A DNA stretch of 64,000 nucleotides from NCBI RefSeq assembly GCF_047496725.1, contig NC_132983.1:8124501-8188500 (forward strand), written 5' to 3'. The stretch's first letter is position 1, and each line of letters begins with the position of its first letter. The DNA comes from Anoplolepis gracilipes. Taxonomy: Eukaryota > Arthropoda > Insecta > Hymenoptera > Formicidae. Both the position numbers and the translations under genes were made by a program. Of the stretch, positions 45,508 to 57,899 are shown piece after piece. The notes beneath the pieces are model-generated. The model saw nothing but the letters and a program-made list of their open reading frames with translations. It searched no databases and was not told the origin of the DNA.

Positions 45508-48500
45508 TATGAATTTCACTAATCCTACAAACAACAAAGCAGAGCGCGCCACAAACTCTGCGAGCGAATTTGTGGAGGCCAGAGGCTTTGGTCTCTGATA
45601 GATCTGACGACGATGTTCGCTTATCGGACACCGTCAGTTAGGTCTCATTGAGAAAGCCCACAACATCGGGCGACGCCAGTGCCCATAGAATGGGCGCGCA
45701 GCACTGGGGATCTATGTCCCCCACCCGCCAGAGACATTCCAACCATCGATGGTGAACGTCACTGGTAAAGATTTCCTCAAAGTCAGCCGAGGAACGGGGA
45801 AGAAGGCATACAAGCAGTCTAAGAGAAGGCGTACGGCTACTGGAGTAGAAGTACAGAGCCAACTCACTATACTGGAGACTGGCCCACCAACCTTTCTGAG
45901 AAGGTTGATGGCGTGGCGCCATCCTCAGCTCAGTCGATGTCTGGCAACACCGATCGGGGGAGTATACAGAAGATGGGATCGGCGCCATGTACTGTAGTCA
46001 GTGGCGAGGATGCACAATTGGAGAGAACTCCGATTGCTAAAAATAAAATAGAAAGACCCATTACTACCGGAATAGGGGTAAGCCCTAAAGAAAAGCGGCG
46101 GAAGCCCTAAAGAAGGCAGAGGAGGAGGAACTCCGAAATCTGGAGTACGTTAGAAGCTCTGTAACCCCAACCGGACAATCGTATAGCAGATTCCGAGAGA
46201 GAGGAGAGGAAGAGAAGAGTACCAAAATTCCCCGACATCGAATATCATATTGGAGGCACTCGACAATTGTACAACCGTATTTAAAGCAGTACAAAAGTCG
46301 AAGAACATCAAAAGTACTCTCGTGTAAATGAACTAAATAATGCGACGGCATCCATTGCGGCCGAAGTGACAGTCATTCACGACAGAATAACAGAAGTGTC
46401 GAACAAGGACGAGATGGAAGACCTCCGCAAGCAGTTCACTGCTATGAAAGCGGAAAAAAACGAGCTTAAGCAAACTATTGCCAAGCTCCAAGAGGAGGTT
46501 AAAAAGCTTAACTACCAACAGAGCCAACGCTCGACCGCGAACTCTGCCACGATGAGAGAAGGGAATGTAAGGCGAAATTACATTCCCTCGGATTCAGATA
46601 TGAAGGAGCAGCCCTCTGGAATTGAAACACCCAGAAAATTAGCTTCACTGAAAAAAACATCGCCTCCAAAGAAAATGCCCTCACGCCTCCATATGTCAGG
46701 TCGGAATATGGAGATGGAGACACAAATAGAGATCGAGATGGAGGTCCAGACTCCCTCGATTATGCAGGGAAGTCCTCAATTAGTCATCACAGCTACCCCT
46801 CCTAAACTGGGGGGTGCCGGTGCGATACTCTACGACAAGATTAACCAACAAATCTCGGCGATGCTCGATCTAAGGAAGAAGGTTCTGCAGTTTTGCGAAG
46901 TGCAAGACAGACCCGCGGTCCACCCTCATGGTAACTGTGCAAACCCGCAACTCCAAAAGACATCTGAGACTAATACTCGGTCTCAGATGGGCAATAACAA
47001 AGATGAGGGTAAATTAAAAAAACCCGCCTCAAAAAAGAAGAACAAAAAGAACTTGAAGGGGAAGAAAGTGGAGGGAGGCCTAAATCGCAATGAAGCGAAA
47101 ACCACCTTCCTTCCACCCACCTCCACGGAAAAACTGCCCTTGGACGCGAAGTTCAACAAGGCCTCCCATGATAAAAGGTCACTAGGCCCGGGGTCCTTCG
47201 GCAAAGAGCCGACAGACCCCAGTCTACATGGCCCCCCAACTAGCCAGCCACAGCAAAAGTTGTATAGCAAAGTGCTTGGCTGGAAGAAGAGGAGGGAAGC
47301 TAGAAAAGCCGAGACAATAACAACCTCACTTCCAGTCGCCAAAACTGCCCAAGCTACTCGCTCGCCACCCAAAAAGGGTGGCGAAAAAAAGTAAGGGCAG
47401 AAGCAGCGGGTTAATAATAAATCCAAGAGAAGAAAAGCCCCCAAAACAGCGGCCGTTATGCTCACGTGCCCAGTGGGGACCTACGGTGAGACAATAACCA
47501 TAACCAGGAGGGAGATTAAAATCGACTCTATAGGCATAGGTAAACTACTTTTTAAGCAGAGCCTTACCGGTGCGCTGCTAATGGAAATTTCAAGCCCGGA
47601 TAGAAAGTTTCAATCTGAAAATCTCGCGAGCCGACTACGCGAGGCAGTCAGCGATTGAGAGAAAGTCAGACTGTCCTCAGAAAATGGCCGATCTGAGGAT
47701 TAGGGGACCGAAGACTCCATCACCAAAGCTGAAGTGGTCTACACAATCACCCAGGCAGCAGACTGCGGCCCAAGCGACACTAAAGTGGGCACATTTAATT
47801 AAAATCCACGCGGAGGACTGAATACGGTGTGGGTCCAGTGTCCGATCGAAGCGGCAAACAGAATCTCGGCTGCGAAAAAGATTCTAATCGGCTGGACCCA
47901 CGCCCCTGTTTAACTGCTGCAGCAACGTCCCTTCACATGTTGTAGATGCGTGGAGCAGGGGCACGTGCAGCAGCACTGCATCAGCGACATATCCCGCGCA
48001 AACAGGTGTTTCCGATGCGATGAAAAAGGCCAATTCCTTCACCGATCGAGCATACTGTATGATCTGTGCTGATCGGAAGCCGCTGGGCACAGAATGCATG
48101 GCCCCAGCTGCCACCCCCCCCCCAAAGCCAAGAAGAAAACGGAATGCCCGGAAAGCCCGCTTCCAAAATGAAGGAGGTTACTAAGGTAGCTAAATCGGGA
48201 CCACCCGAGAGACCCGCCTTGTTTGTGATGCTGGAAAGGATGAAGGAAAGGGGCACCAAAGACCTGTCCCCAACTCCATCCACAAACCGGGAGACAGACA
48301 GGACCCAATTTTTCACCTTTGGCTCCTATAAAACTTCAACCACCGCAACCAATCCCACGCCCGCAGCCCCGATGAACACCACTGAATGCAGGAAACGGGA
48401 GTGGAAGCGGTGAGAGAAGGAAAGGAGGAGGCTACAGGGGGCAAGCAAGGTCGCCCTGATTCTCCTTCTCCCCATTCTCCGAAATCCCAGAGGAGATTTT

Positions 48501-48643
48501 TTCAAAGGGTCAAAGTGAAGGAAGAAGTCGTCACCCTCTCAGATCTTAACAAAACATGTGGAAAGGATGATGAGACACCCCCAATACCGCCCTCTACCGC
48601 GGTAACAGCTGCGGGAGAAACTCCTCCCGCAAGTGAACACTAG
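45508..48643 (+). pseudogene. R1-like element B, ORF1 (gag-like)
   Basis: Starts MNFTNPTNNKAER at 45508 but stops after about 30 codons. The best-kept part is 46366-47394 (342 codons): coiled coil (MEDLRKQFTAMKAEKNELKQ), then Lys/Pro-rich linker. An RRM-like part at 47458-47658 (SLTGALLMEIS) and CCHC knuckles at about 47934-48030 (CCRCVEQGHVQQHC; CFRCDEKGQ, degraded) follow, then a Ser/Pro-rich tail to 48643. Against copy A, a one-base loss near 45890 has closed a frame that is still open there. Domain order matches element 2. Confidence 0.7.
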
Positions 48644-48646
48644 AGC

Positions 48647-50771
48647 CTGTAAATTAATACAGACCAATGTCAACCACGCTCAGAATGCGCAAGCATTAGT
48701 ACTACACGTAATGGCTGAGCGTGGTTAAGGCCTGGCGATTGTGTCGGAGACATACCGCCCCTCACCGGTGCACCACGGTTGGTGAGTGGACATCACCGAC
48801 ATGGTTGCCGTCGTCCGAGGGACGATGAATCCCCCCCATGATCCCTAATTGAGAAAGGTAGGGGGTACGTTGCGGTCAAGTTGGGATCCATCGCCGTGGT
48901 GGCGTGTTACGTGTCTCCCAGCTGGAGCCTCTCCCAATTCGAGCAATACATAAGGGAGCTGGACCGCTGTGTATGCAGCATACTCTTCCGGGAGGCGGTG
49001 GTGGCCGGCGATTTCAATGCCAAGGCAGCTGCCTGGGGAAATCGGGCCACCACTCGCAGGGGAGAGGCTCTAATGGACTGGATGGAGACTCTCGGGCTGT
49101 GCCTGTTTAACGCAGACAATGTAGAGACGTGTGTCCATCCGCAGAGAGGTCTATAGTGGATTTAACTATGATAACCCCTTCTGCCGGGCAACTAGATTGG
49201 ACATGGAGGGTGGAGGAGATGGAAACACTCTCCGACCATCTTTATATCACACTCCAATGCTCCACCCGTCAGCCCGGGAGCCCGCACCCGACGGCGCGCC
49301 GTCACCGCGATGGATCCTCAAGAAGCTGGACCCGGATAGGTTGATGGTGGCTGTCCAGACCGCCCTCTGGCAACACCCACCACAGGAAGGAATGGGAAGC
49401 CGTCGTGCTGATTGATCTAATCAAGCAGTCGTGCGACCTCTCTATGCCAAGGAGCAGGCTCCACTCGCGTCGAGCCGCATACTGGTGGACGAAAGAGATC
49501 GCGTCTCTTCGTCGCTTCTCCGTCTCCGCCAGGAGAGTCTTGTTGCGTGCTCGGCGTCGTGATGACGAAGCCTGGACAGTCGAGACGCTCAACGGCTATA
49601 GGTTAGCCCGGAAAACGCTGAGTGCCGCCATCCGTTCCTCCAGGGCGAGGTCGTGGGACGAGTTAATCGCGTCTCTGGACTTGGACCCGTGGGGGCGCCC
49701 ATACAAGATCGTAACGAATAAGCTTCGCCACTGGGCGCCGTCCGTAACGGAGACTCTTCCTCCAGGATCCCTGGACCAGATAATGAAAACTTTATTTCCA
49801 ATAAGGCCCGACCACCAGGGCCTGAACTGGGGCACGGCAGCCACCAGCGTAGCCGAAACCTAGTCCGGGGATCTGGAGATCACGATGAAGGAGTTGAGGG
49901 ATGCCATCCAGAAGGTCAAGAACAACAAGGCCCCTGATGCGAACAGCATCCCTGAATGCGTATGGAAACTCGCCCTGGAGGAGCACGACCTATCCGGATG
50001 GTTGAGAGGCATCTTGAACAGATGCCTCTCCAGGAAGGAGTTCCCTCCAATATGGGGAAGGGCCAAACTGGTCCTTCTCCGCAAGGGCGGCAAAGAGGAG
50101 AACGACTCGTCTGCGTACCGGCCAATCTGCTTGTTGGACGAAGTCGGTAAGATCTACGAGAGGATTGTCGTTCGCCGATTTGTCCAACACTTAGCGCAGG
50201 ATGGGGTCCCTTCCCTCCACGAGGAAGAATATGGCTTCCGTGAAGGCAGGTCCACGGTGGATACGATTTTGTACGTCAAGGCCCTCACGGAGTCAGCCGT
50301 GGAGCGCGGGAAGGTGGCATTGGCCATCTCATTGGACGTTTCCAATGCGTTTAATACCCTCCCGTGCAAGGCTATCGGAGACGCGTCAAGACCCATTGCG
50401 TCCCCGAGTACCTCGTGGAAGGAGTTTGAGCCTATTTTGTATACCGTAGGCTCAAGTATAGAGACCAGGATGGCCAGTACCATACCCGTCGAATGTATTG
50501 CGGAGTTCCACAGAGCTCGGTGCTGGGCCCATTGCTGTGGAACTTCGAGTACGACGGGGTTCTCCACGCTGTCCTCCCCCTCGACTGCCAGGTCATCAGC
50601 TATGTCGATGACACCCTACTGGTAGCCGAGGAGGAAAATTGGGGGGAAGCCCTCGCGAGGGCCAACGAAAGAGTGGCATGCCTCGTTAGGACTATAAGCC
50701 GAATCGGCTTAAGTGTAGCTCCCCAAAAAACCGAGGTGGTGTACTTTTACAACCGCCGCCATAGCAGCTAG
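48647..50771 (+). pseudogene. R1-like element B, ORF2 (endonuclease-RT), truncated
   Basis: Endonuclease pieces: IQTNVNHAQNAQ (about 48655), VSETYRP (about 48740), AGDFNAKAAAWG (about 49003-49040, catalytic Asp present) and LSDHLYITLQ (about 49230). Reverse transcriptase: VKNNKAPDANSIP (about 49918), YRPICLLDEVGKIYERIV (about 50115), EYGFREGRSTVD (about 50226), SLDVSNAFNTL (about 50330), GVPQSSVLGPLLWN (about 50500) and YVDD at 50601-50612. It ends abruptly at about 50771 where an inverted leader fragment begins; the C-terminal knuckle and 3' UTR are missing. Stops at 48727 and 49861 and frameshifts near 50380 show decay. Confidence 0.8.
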
Positions 50772-50774
50772 CGT

Positions 50775-51345
50775 ATCGTGTTAACGTCCCCCCCCCAAGA
50801 GAGATCTCGGAGGGGACCTGGTGGTGCACCGTTTTGGAAGGGGAAACGGTCACGGTGCACCGCCGGAGGCGCCCACACTCGCTGCCGGGCTTTGACCTCG
50901 GAATACGTCCGAGCGGCCCTGGCAGCCGGACCGACTCGGAGTCGCCTGGCTGTGCCCGCTACGACCCGCGCCGGTCCCCTCCGCCGTCCCGACCCCGATC
51001 TCGAAATACGTCCGAGCGGCTCGAGAACGGCCCAGCCCGATGGGCCCGGGAGTTCCGGGACACCAACGGCCCGTCCCACTCCTCCTCGTGGCCGCGCGCT
51101 TAGGGGCAAGCCCACTAAGCCGCCTGTTCGCGAGAGAGGAATCCCTGACTGTGAAACGCCAGCCGAAGCCGGCACCCACATCCCCCCCCGAGGGACGCCG
51201 CGCAGCGGGAGCACCCACTACATGGAAACCCTCATGTACCGGTAACATCCAGCCGTGTCACGGGCGGGGAGCAAGTCCTCCCTATCGGTGCCGTACCACC
51301 GGGCGATTGAAGTCAGGGCCGCCAACCCCTACCGATAAATGAGGA
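50775..51345 (-). other. Inverted 5'-UTR fragment of an R1-like element
   Basis: GC-rich sequence in the same sense as 2140-2810, that is, opposite to the flanking ORF2 pieces. Shared blocks: GTCCGAGCGGCCCTG, GCCCGATGGGCCCGGGAGTT, GGCACCCACATCC and the end GAAGTCAGGGCCGCC. A 5'-inverted join of this kind is typical of twin-primed or recombined non-LTR insertions. Confidence 0.6.
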
Positions 51346-53150
51346 CAAGCCTCTAACGGAGTTTCCGGGCTCCGGGTGTACCCGCAGACTGCAGGGTACG
51401 GTGTACTCTTAGCTAGTCCCCGCCCGCCCCGGTCCTCTCCACGGTTGGACCGTGGGTACTACCCGGGACGACCCAGAGTCCCTTCACCACTTCAAGGTGG
51501 TATGCCACGAGGAAGCCCAGGCCACAGCCTGGGAAGAGTTGTTGGAGGCGATCGATGGGAACCCCTGGAGCCGGCCTTACAAGTTAGTGGGAAAAAGTTG
51601 TCCGGCGGGAGCCCCCCGATTACCGAGCACTTCCAGCCTCAGTTCCTAACATAGGTGGTCAATGCGCTGTTCCTCAATGAGGAACAGATAGAATTACTGG
51701 TCGCGGTGTTTATAGACATCGCGAATGCATTTAACTCTCTCCCCTGGAAGTGCATAAGGGGGCCCTGAACTATCATGGGGTTTTCCCGTATCTTCGGGAC
51801 GTGATCGGAAGCTATTTGAGCCAGAGACATATAATATACGTGGGGCGGTACGGCAAGGTTATTAAACGCGCAACTCGCAGGGGAATTCCACAGGGGTCGC
51901 TCCTTGGACCGCTCCTGTGGAACTTACGTTATGACTGGGTCCTCCGTGGTGCCCTCCTCCCGGGTCTGTCGCTGGCGTGTTACGCTAGTGGTGGCCCGGG
52001 AATGGTAATAGAATAGGGCAATCCGCCTGGCAGAAGTAGGCACAGCTTTGGTGACATCGTGGGGCGTCCGCGCACTGGGCCTGAAGGTGGCTCCCGAAAA
52101 GACCAAGGCCATTTGGTTTTCGAGGCCTCGGTCGAGGGGCCCACCGGGGGCTCAGATGCGCGTAGGGGATGTTGCTGTCCAGATTGAGTCGAGGATGAAA
52201 TATCTGGGACTCGTTCTGGACAGTAAGTGGAATTTCACGCCGCACTTCGAGCGAATGGCCCCTCGGATTCGGGCAATTTCTAATAGTTCTTTCAGATTGA
52301 TGTCGAATCTAGGAAGTCCAGGGGATGGTGCACGCGGGTGACACCCGTTTGGACACGGAACGATTGGACACCAAACAATTGGACACGTAGTATTGGACAC
52401 GTTCAGATTGGACACCGCATAATTGGACCATACATGGAAACTTTATCTTGATATATATTTTCAATATTTTCATAATACACACACATATACACGGGGGGTG
52501 CAATGGGAGGCCTCCGGTCCTCCCCCTCCCATACCCACCCCGTCCACCTCGCTTCGCGTGGAAAGTTGCAAACCCATGTAAACTTTGCTTTGTCTTGCAA
52601 TGTATATGCGAAGCGAGATGTCCAATCGTGCAGAATGCGTGTCCAATCGTGCGGTGTCCAATCGTGCAAAGTGTATGTCCAATCGTGCGGTGTCCAATCG
52701 TTCAGTGTTCAATCGTTTAGTGTCTAATAGTGCAGTGTCCAATCGTGCAAAGTATGTGTTCAATCGTGCGGTATCCAATCGTTTAGTGTCCAATCGTTCC
52801 GTGTCCAAACGGGATTCTTCCGTGCACGACTCTATGCTGTCGGGGCACTGCGCCCCGTATTAGATGAGTGGATCGGGCGCAGACACGAGTCCCTGGGGTA
52901 TAGGTTGGTGCAAGTGCTCACTGGGCATGGATTTGGTGAGTATCTGCACTGCATCCAAAGGGAGGTGGACGCGTGATGTCACCATTGCGGCTGTGCGTCG
53001 AACACGTCACAACACACTCTTGTGGTATGTCTGGCATGGGACGAAGCCAAGCGGAGCCTATAAACTGTAGTAGGGGAGGATGTCTCTCTCCCAGCACTGG
53101 TTGAGGCCATGCTGGGGAGAGAGACACAATGGTAGGCGGCCGTCTATTAA
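51346..53150 (+). pseudogene. Third R1-like ORF2 fragment, split by a MITE
   Basis: Pieces of RT: AWEELLEAIDGNPWSRPYKL (about 51530), VFIDIANAFNSLPWKC (about 51710), GIPQGSLLGPLLWNLRYDW (about 51880), a lost YADD (YASGGPGM, about 51980), and LGLKVAPEKTKAIWFSRP (about 52080) with MKYLGLVLDSKWNF (about 52195). After the MITE (52344-52813) come GHGFGEYLHCIQ (about 52920) and CHHCGCASNTSQHTL (about 52985), the R1-type C-terminal knuckle. It differs clearly from elements B and 2 and is heavily mutated. Confidence 0.7.
52344..52813. mobile_element. MITE built of inverted GTGTCCAATCGT repeats
   Basis: Left end CCCGTTTGGACACGGAACGA and right end TCGTTCCGTGTCCAAACGGG are perfect inverses, and the inverted similarity goes on through TTGGACAC units. 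The right half holds about a dozen direct copies of a 17-18-bp unit (GTGTCCAATCGTGCGGT-like, 52617-52800); the left half has five inverse units. No gene. It splits the R1-like ORF2 fragment. No target duplication was found by eye. Confidence 0.75.
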
Positions 53151-53272
53151 TTTACATGTCATTAATTATTGCGAATTTAGCAAAATGGTATAAGACTTTT
53201 GTTTTCAGTATAACACGCTGTATCTACCCATGAGAATTGATCTGGCAATTTGAGGACACCCTGTATATATAT
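53151..53272. mobile_element. MITE-end fragment (mariner-type)
   Basis: Ends ATTTGAGGACACCCTGTATA and contains AATTATTGCGAATTTAGCAAAATGGTA, in inverted sense similar to 9353-9480. Confidence 0.4.
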
Positions 53273-54920
53273 TGTGACGTAATGTTTTTCTTTCGTCTGT
53301 CACAAGGGCCGAAAGGCCCGATCGGGAAGGGTTTCGCGGGGCCTGCATCCTCCAGTTATAGAGAGAGCGCCCTGCGAAATTAGATTTTTTATTGCGCGCG
53401 TTGTTTGCGAGTTTAGCGGCAGCATTTTCTGGTTCGACAGCTACAGGGATCCGGGAAGCCTGATTGCGACGGCGAACGGAGGCGAGGAAAAGCGGAGAGA
53501 TCATGCCCGGTAAGGACATTTTATTTGATAATTAATAACTCGGCGGAAACATCGGCTGCCGTTAAAAGGTTTACATCCGCAGAATCGGACCGGGGCGAAG
53601 GACCGGAAGGAAACGGTCAAGGGGATGGCCACTCCCAACGTATTGGACATCGGAGCCCCGATTAAGGAGCTATAAGGTCGGACTCAACCATGGGGTCCGG
53701 GGAAGTCAAGGGCACCGGACCGGGCCGACCGGAAGCTGCTGGCAAACCGCCCCGGGAAGTTGCCTCGCGGGAATCGACGGATCGAAAATTCATAAGAAGA
53801 ATCGAACCGGCCGCGATAAGAGACGGTCGTGATTGGCCCTAAGGGCCATGATAGCGCCACAGGTGGCCTAATTACGCACGATGTCGCCAGCGTGTCCCCC
53901 GCAAGCCTCATGCCCGTCACTGTTCGGCGAGCGATCGAGGACGACAAGCCTATCGACCCGACCTTGTAAGAATCCCGAGCGAAACCGGACGACGGAAGAG
54001 GAAGAAGATTGTAAGGCCGTCAAACCGGTAACTCACACGATTCGAACAAACATGACCTGTCGCATTGGTCATATTTTTAGATGTCGCGATTAACGGGGAG
54101 ATAATATTCCGTCGTCGCGTGATTGTATCGTTTCGTTGGAATTCGCGAGGGGCCTCATTTCGAGTCCGAGTCGTAAAAGGGTATAACGTCTCTCTCTATA
54201 AGCTGCCGAAAGTCATAATTGTATCGTCGCGTTAATTGTTGTTTAGTTGTCGAAATTTTAGATAATAATTGTCGCATTGTATCCGTCGGGAAGCGAGCTC
54301 GTGTACTGCGTGCCACGTGCGACTTTAATATTCCGTGCCGCCGATCGCAATCCGGGAACAATTTATGTAGCCGTAATCCATCCGAATGTTTAATTTCATG
54401 TAAAAATACGTCGAGTTCTTGTGTCCTGCGTATTTAGAAAGTTTCGCACGTCATATATTGCGTAGAATAAGTACCGCGGTGATCGATATCGAAGGTCGAT
54501 GCATGCCGACCGCGTATGTTTACGCGCATTCCTGAGAGTTTTATTGTGGATCGATTAGCGCAATTAACGGACGATTCGCGACCGAAACTTGCGGTATTTC
54601 ATTGAAAGGTTTATCTGTATGATCGCTGTGACCTTAATAAGCTGCGAGCGATTTACGGCAATACCAAAAATTACCTAAAATCCAGTGTAATCCGATACCT
54701 TTCGGTCGCGACGTCACGTCATCACGCGCCCTTCACGCGCCCAGAGCGTGCGACACTTACGTCTAGTTGTCGCATTCGAAGTAACTTTTTATGATACCTG
54801 CCGTTCAACTTTGAACATTCTCCTGTACATTCAACATCCGTGTTACTTATTTATGTCAAATATATCTACCCTTTATATTTAATAACTGTGTCTCTTCCAT
54901 CGAAAACTTTCACGCTCACA
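53273..54920 (+). other. LTR-like, moderate-GC sequence of uncertain nature
   Basis: Begins TGTGACGTAATG and could end GCTCACA at 54920, but no target duplication is found. ATGCCCG|GTAAGG at 53502 is a start codon against a donor site. A TATA-like CTATAAGG is at about 53668. No conserved protein is seen in any frame. Possibly a further relative of the 1.9-kb LTR-like element; weak. Confidence 0.3.
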
Positions 54921-55672
54921 ACTAGTGCTGTTAGTGAAGCGAGCCGAGGCGAGTTTTTGATCAGACTCGACTCGACTCATTAATAACGAGGCAAGGTGAG
55001 TCTACCTCGTTCCAAAATCGAGTTGGGCTCGCTTCGTATTGCTTAAGACTCAGACTCAATTAAGGCGAGGCAAGTTAGACTCAATTATATAAAAGTTAAT
55101 TATGTTCAAAAATAATTAAATGTGTTCAAAAATAATTAAATATGTTCAGAATAACAGAAAAAATTATACCTTACTGATTTATAGCTATTTAGATATATTA
55201 TTAGATATATTATATTTAGTTATTGAATGTTTGGAGAAGGGATTTAATCTTTAATGACATAAATCAAATTTAATTTTTATTTAATTTTTTTGTTTTACTT
55301 CCCTCTATAACATATCTAATTGACGATGAAATCGGTAAGATATGATTTTTTCTGTATATTTACTGTTGTATATATATGTGTGTGTGTGCGTGTGCGTGTG
55401 CGTGTGCGTGTGCGTGTGTATGTCGTATGTGTACAAGAATGTTTAAAAATAATCAATATAAAAAATCTTATTAATATACTAAATATTAATTTTATTAATA
55501 AAATTAATTTTTATTATTAATATATTAAACATTAATTATATAAATAATTAATATTAATAATTAATATTAATTTGTTATTATTAACATATTATTTAATAAT
55601 AATTTATAATTATTAATATATTAAAGATATATATATGTATTTATATTAAACGTATATTATTAATATATTGTA
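54921..55672. other. Non-coding 3' part of a hAT element
   Basis: Starts TAGTGCTGTTAGTG (54923), a plausible hAT terminus, with subterminal GACTCGACTCGACTC and GAGGCAAGGTGAGTC motifs. A GCGTGT microsatellite lies at 55377-55418. The rest is AT-rich. Confidence 0.45.
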
Positions 55673-56330
55673 CTATAAGCCAAATATTTTGTCGCATACT
55701 GCATTACAAATGGTTTGCTTAAAATCGATATGATGATCATTTGCATGTAACCATCCCTTTAAAAGTAGACATTGTTGAATTGTCTCAGGAGTCATTGACA
55801 AACGTCCATGACTTAGCAAATCAGGACCAGTTGAAAAGAGTCTCTCTACAGGTACACCGGTACCAGATTTCGCTAAAAGATCCCTTGCTAGTTTTGATAA
55901 ATCCGGATATTCCAAATGATGAGTTTTCCACCAACTAAGTAATCCATCTTGCATTTGATATGGAGTAACAGTTGGCTCTTCTAAATATCGTTCAAGGTCA
56001 TCTTTCATGTTTGACTTATTCTTTTTATTATAATTATAGAGTTGCAAAAAAAAATCATCCTCAGTACTTTCATTTGAGGAAGATGAATATTTCCATATAT
56101 TTTGTTTTCTTATAATTAAATTCCCAATATTTCATAATCTGTTTGCGATAATTGGTCATAATTTTGTCATTGAATACCGACTGGAACCATTCCAATTTAC
56201 ACCTTGGGTCGAGAACAGTACCAATGATATTTGCTAAACCATCAGATGTTGAATAGTAATTGTCAAGTTTCTTATAAGCCATATAATGCTGCTTCTTGAA
56301 GTCACTGAGGATATACTTCAGTCTCCCTAT
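55673..56330 (-). pseudogene. hAT-family transposase, C-terminal part
   Basis: From right to left: GRLKYILSDFKKQHYMAYKK, NYYSTSDGLANIIGTVLDPRCK (read as two stretches), then after a shift near 56090 the dimerisation domain: LSWWKTHHLEYPDLSKLARD, GVPVERLFSTG, SHGRLSMTPETIQQCLLLK. This WW...P.LS.LA...L..P.S.ERLFS pattern is the hAT C-terminal signature. The upstream coding part is cut off at 56330 by an insertion that begins TGTTACGTCACG. Confidence 0.82.
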
Positions 56331-56554
56331 TGTTACGTCACGCGGGGTCGCGGCTCCTAAGAATGCTCGGACCTTTCGCTTGACCTGTCGCGTATTTCAG
56401 AAGCTAGGCTTTTGGGGATTCCCCGCGACTAAGCTTATCCGAACGATGGATGTTTTCCCTTACCAAAGGTGAAGTAATAGGGATATGGCGGTGGTGTTAC
56501 CGTGTATATAATGTTGCGGTAGTATCAAACAAAAAGGGAAATGGCGATTACTGA

Positions 56555-56980
56555 CTAAGGGAAGTCGCGCGATGTGAACTCCTCGGGAATGGTTCCGCTA
56601 ACAAAGACTTTAATAGAGTCCGCTAACGAATAGTAATAGATGTTTCTATTTCTCAAACCTCTGAGAAAGTCGGCGTAAGCGTTAACGCACCGGTCGCAGT
56701 CGAACGGGAAAAACTCTGCTAAATTACGAAAGCAGGCCGCGCAATACACGCCGGAATAGCACGTGCTGTCGATCGCGAGGTGTACGTTGAAGTACGCGTA
56801 AGAGTCTCTATCGATATTGTCGGAATTTACAAAGCGAGATGCGTAATACGGGGTAAGTTCTAATTTATGAGCGAATCCCGAGATGTAAGTGCAACGGACG
56901 TTTTCTAATCGGTGACGCGCTTCGACGGCGGGAGGGGAGGGATGGCCCTCCTGCGTGGGACGCAGTCGTCCGTAACACAT
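56555..56980 (-). CDS. Hypothetical Cys-rich protein (141 aa)
   Basis: MCYGRLRPTQEGHP, then CTYISGFAHKLELTPYYASR, NVHLAIDSTCYSGVYC, CFRNLAEFFPFDCDRC and LRGLRNRNIYYYS. Cys residues pair as CYSGVYCAAC and CDRC, suggesting metal binding or a disulphide core. A TATA-like TTATACGG lies about 60 bp upstream. No stop or shift breaks it, unlike the TE genes around, and the base composition is higher in GC than its flanks. I do not recognise the family. Confidence 0.45.
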   Translation of the reverse strand: MCYGRLRPTQEGHPSPPAVEARHRLENVRCTYISGFAHKLELTPYYASRFVNSDNIDRDSYAYFNVHLAIDSTCYSGVYCAACFRNLAEFFPFDCDRCVNAYADFLRGLRNRNIYYYSLADSIKVFVSGTIPEEFTSRDFP

Positions 56981-57465
56981 GTAGGTGTGTTGTTAATAAG
57001 TTATGGTTAAATATTATTATTATTATTGTCCGTATAAAGCGTTGTTGTTAGTCGCGGTCGGAACAGTACAAATAATTGAATAACGAGAGATAGATTTCTT
57101 ATATTTATTCAGTTCAGGTATTGATTGTTTACAATTTAATAAATAAAATAAAACGCGCGTTATACGTTATTTGGAACGAGTATTAATTTGAAAGCAAGTA
57201 TTATTTTCGGGAAAATCTCGACAAGAGAGAGAGTGGTCAACGAGAAATAATAAAAAAAAGGGTCGGTCGTAAACCGACCTCGGCAGCGCGGAGCAAAAAT
57301 ACTATTTCGGAAGGGTTTAGCCGAAGGCGAGCTGGCCCAAGCAAAGCGCAGGAAGCAAAAAAAGGGTCGGTCGTAAAAGTGTCGGCACGAGAAAACTCTG
57401 CGTTTTCCAAGTTTCGTATTTTACGTAACGCTACTACAAAATATTATTATGTTTCGTTCCTAATG

Positions 57466-57888
57466 TTAATCTATTATTATCGGTTGTTCCGCGGAACCCC
57501 AGTGCTCGAGGGTGGAACACCCGTAGTTTAGGTATAATATCTCGTCGCGTATCTGGAGGTAGCGGGTCTTCCTCAGATCTCCCGGTACGTAATTCGCGGG
57601 CGGCAGAGGGGGAAACAGTAGCTGCGTGTTTAACGGTATTACATGTATTATATGTAGTTTGCGCGGCCACGGGAAGTATCCCATAGACTTTATGCGGATG
57701 TCCGTCTTTAGAGGTTTGACCTGCTTCGCTCGTAGCGCCGGGTTAAAGTACGCCTCGTATTCTAAATCAAAATATAGGCGATCCGTCCCGAGGAATTCAC
57801 TATCCGCTTCACTGACGGGGGCGTATTTAAATTCGTAGTATAAACGTCGCGCGTGGAATTTGTGTCCGCCTCTTCTTATTTTTGGCAT
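57466..57888 (-). CDS. Hypothetical MPKI protein (140 aa)
   Basis: MPKIRRGGHKFHARRLYYEF, then aromatic-rich DRLYFDLEYEAYFNP, KPLKTDIRIKSMGYFPWPRK, HVIPLNTQLLFPPLPPANY, ending SAEQPIIID. The ATG is directly preceded by TTTTTGTAG, a possible splice acceptor, as in the 1.9-kb LTR-like element whose protein also begins MPKI plus basic residues. Beyond that the two proteins are not alike. Mixed hydrophobic and aromatic composition suggests a folded protein. Family unknown. Confidence 0.45.
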   Translation of the reverse strand: MPKIRRGGHKFHARRLYYEFKYAPVSEADSEFLGTDRLYFDLEYEAYFNPALRAKQVKPLKTDIRIKSMGYFPWPRKLHIIHVIPLNTQLLFPPLPPANYVPGDLRKTRYLQIRDEILYLNYGCSTLEHWGSAEQPIIID

Positions 57889-57899
57889 CTACAAAAAGA

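Larger units (their letters stand above)
41749..47266. repeat. Right arm of large inverted repeat
   Basis: Reverse complement of 1-5522 as described there. Its left edge cuts the LTR-like element; its right edge is set only by the window start of the other arm, so the duplication may extend farther into the R1-like element. Confidence 0.95.

Noticed and set aside
53205..53519. 104-residue minus-strand frame
   Set aside because: Covers a MITE end and the start of an LTR-like stretch; no motif or homologous copy.
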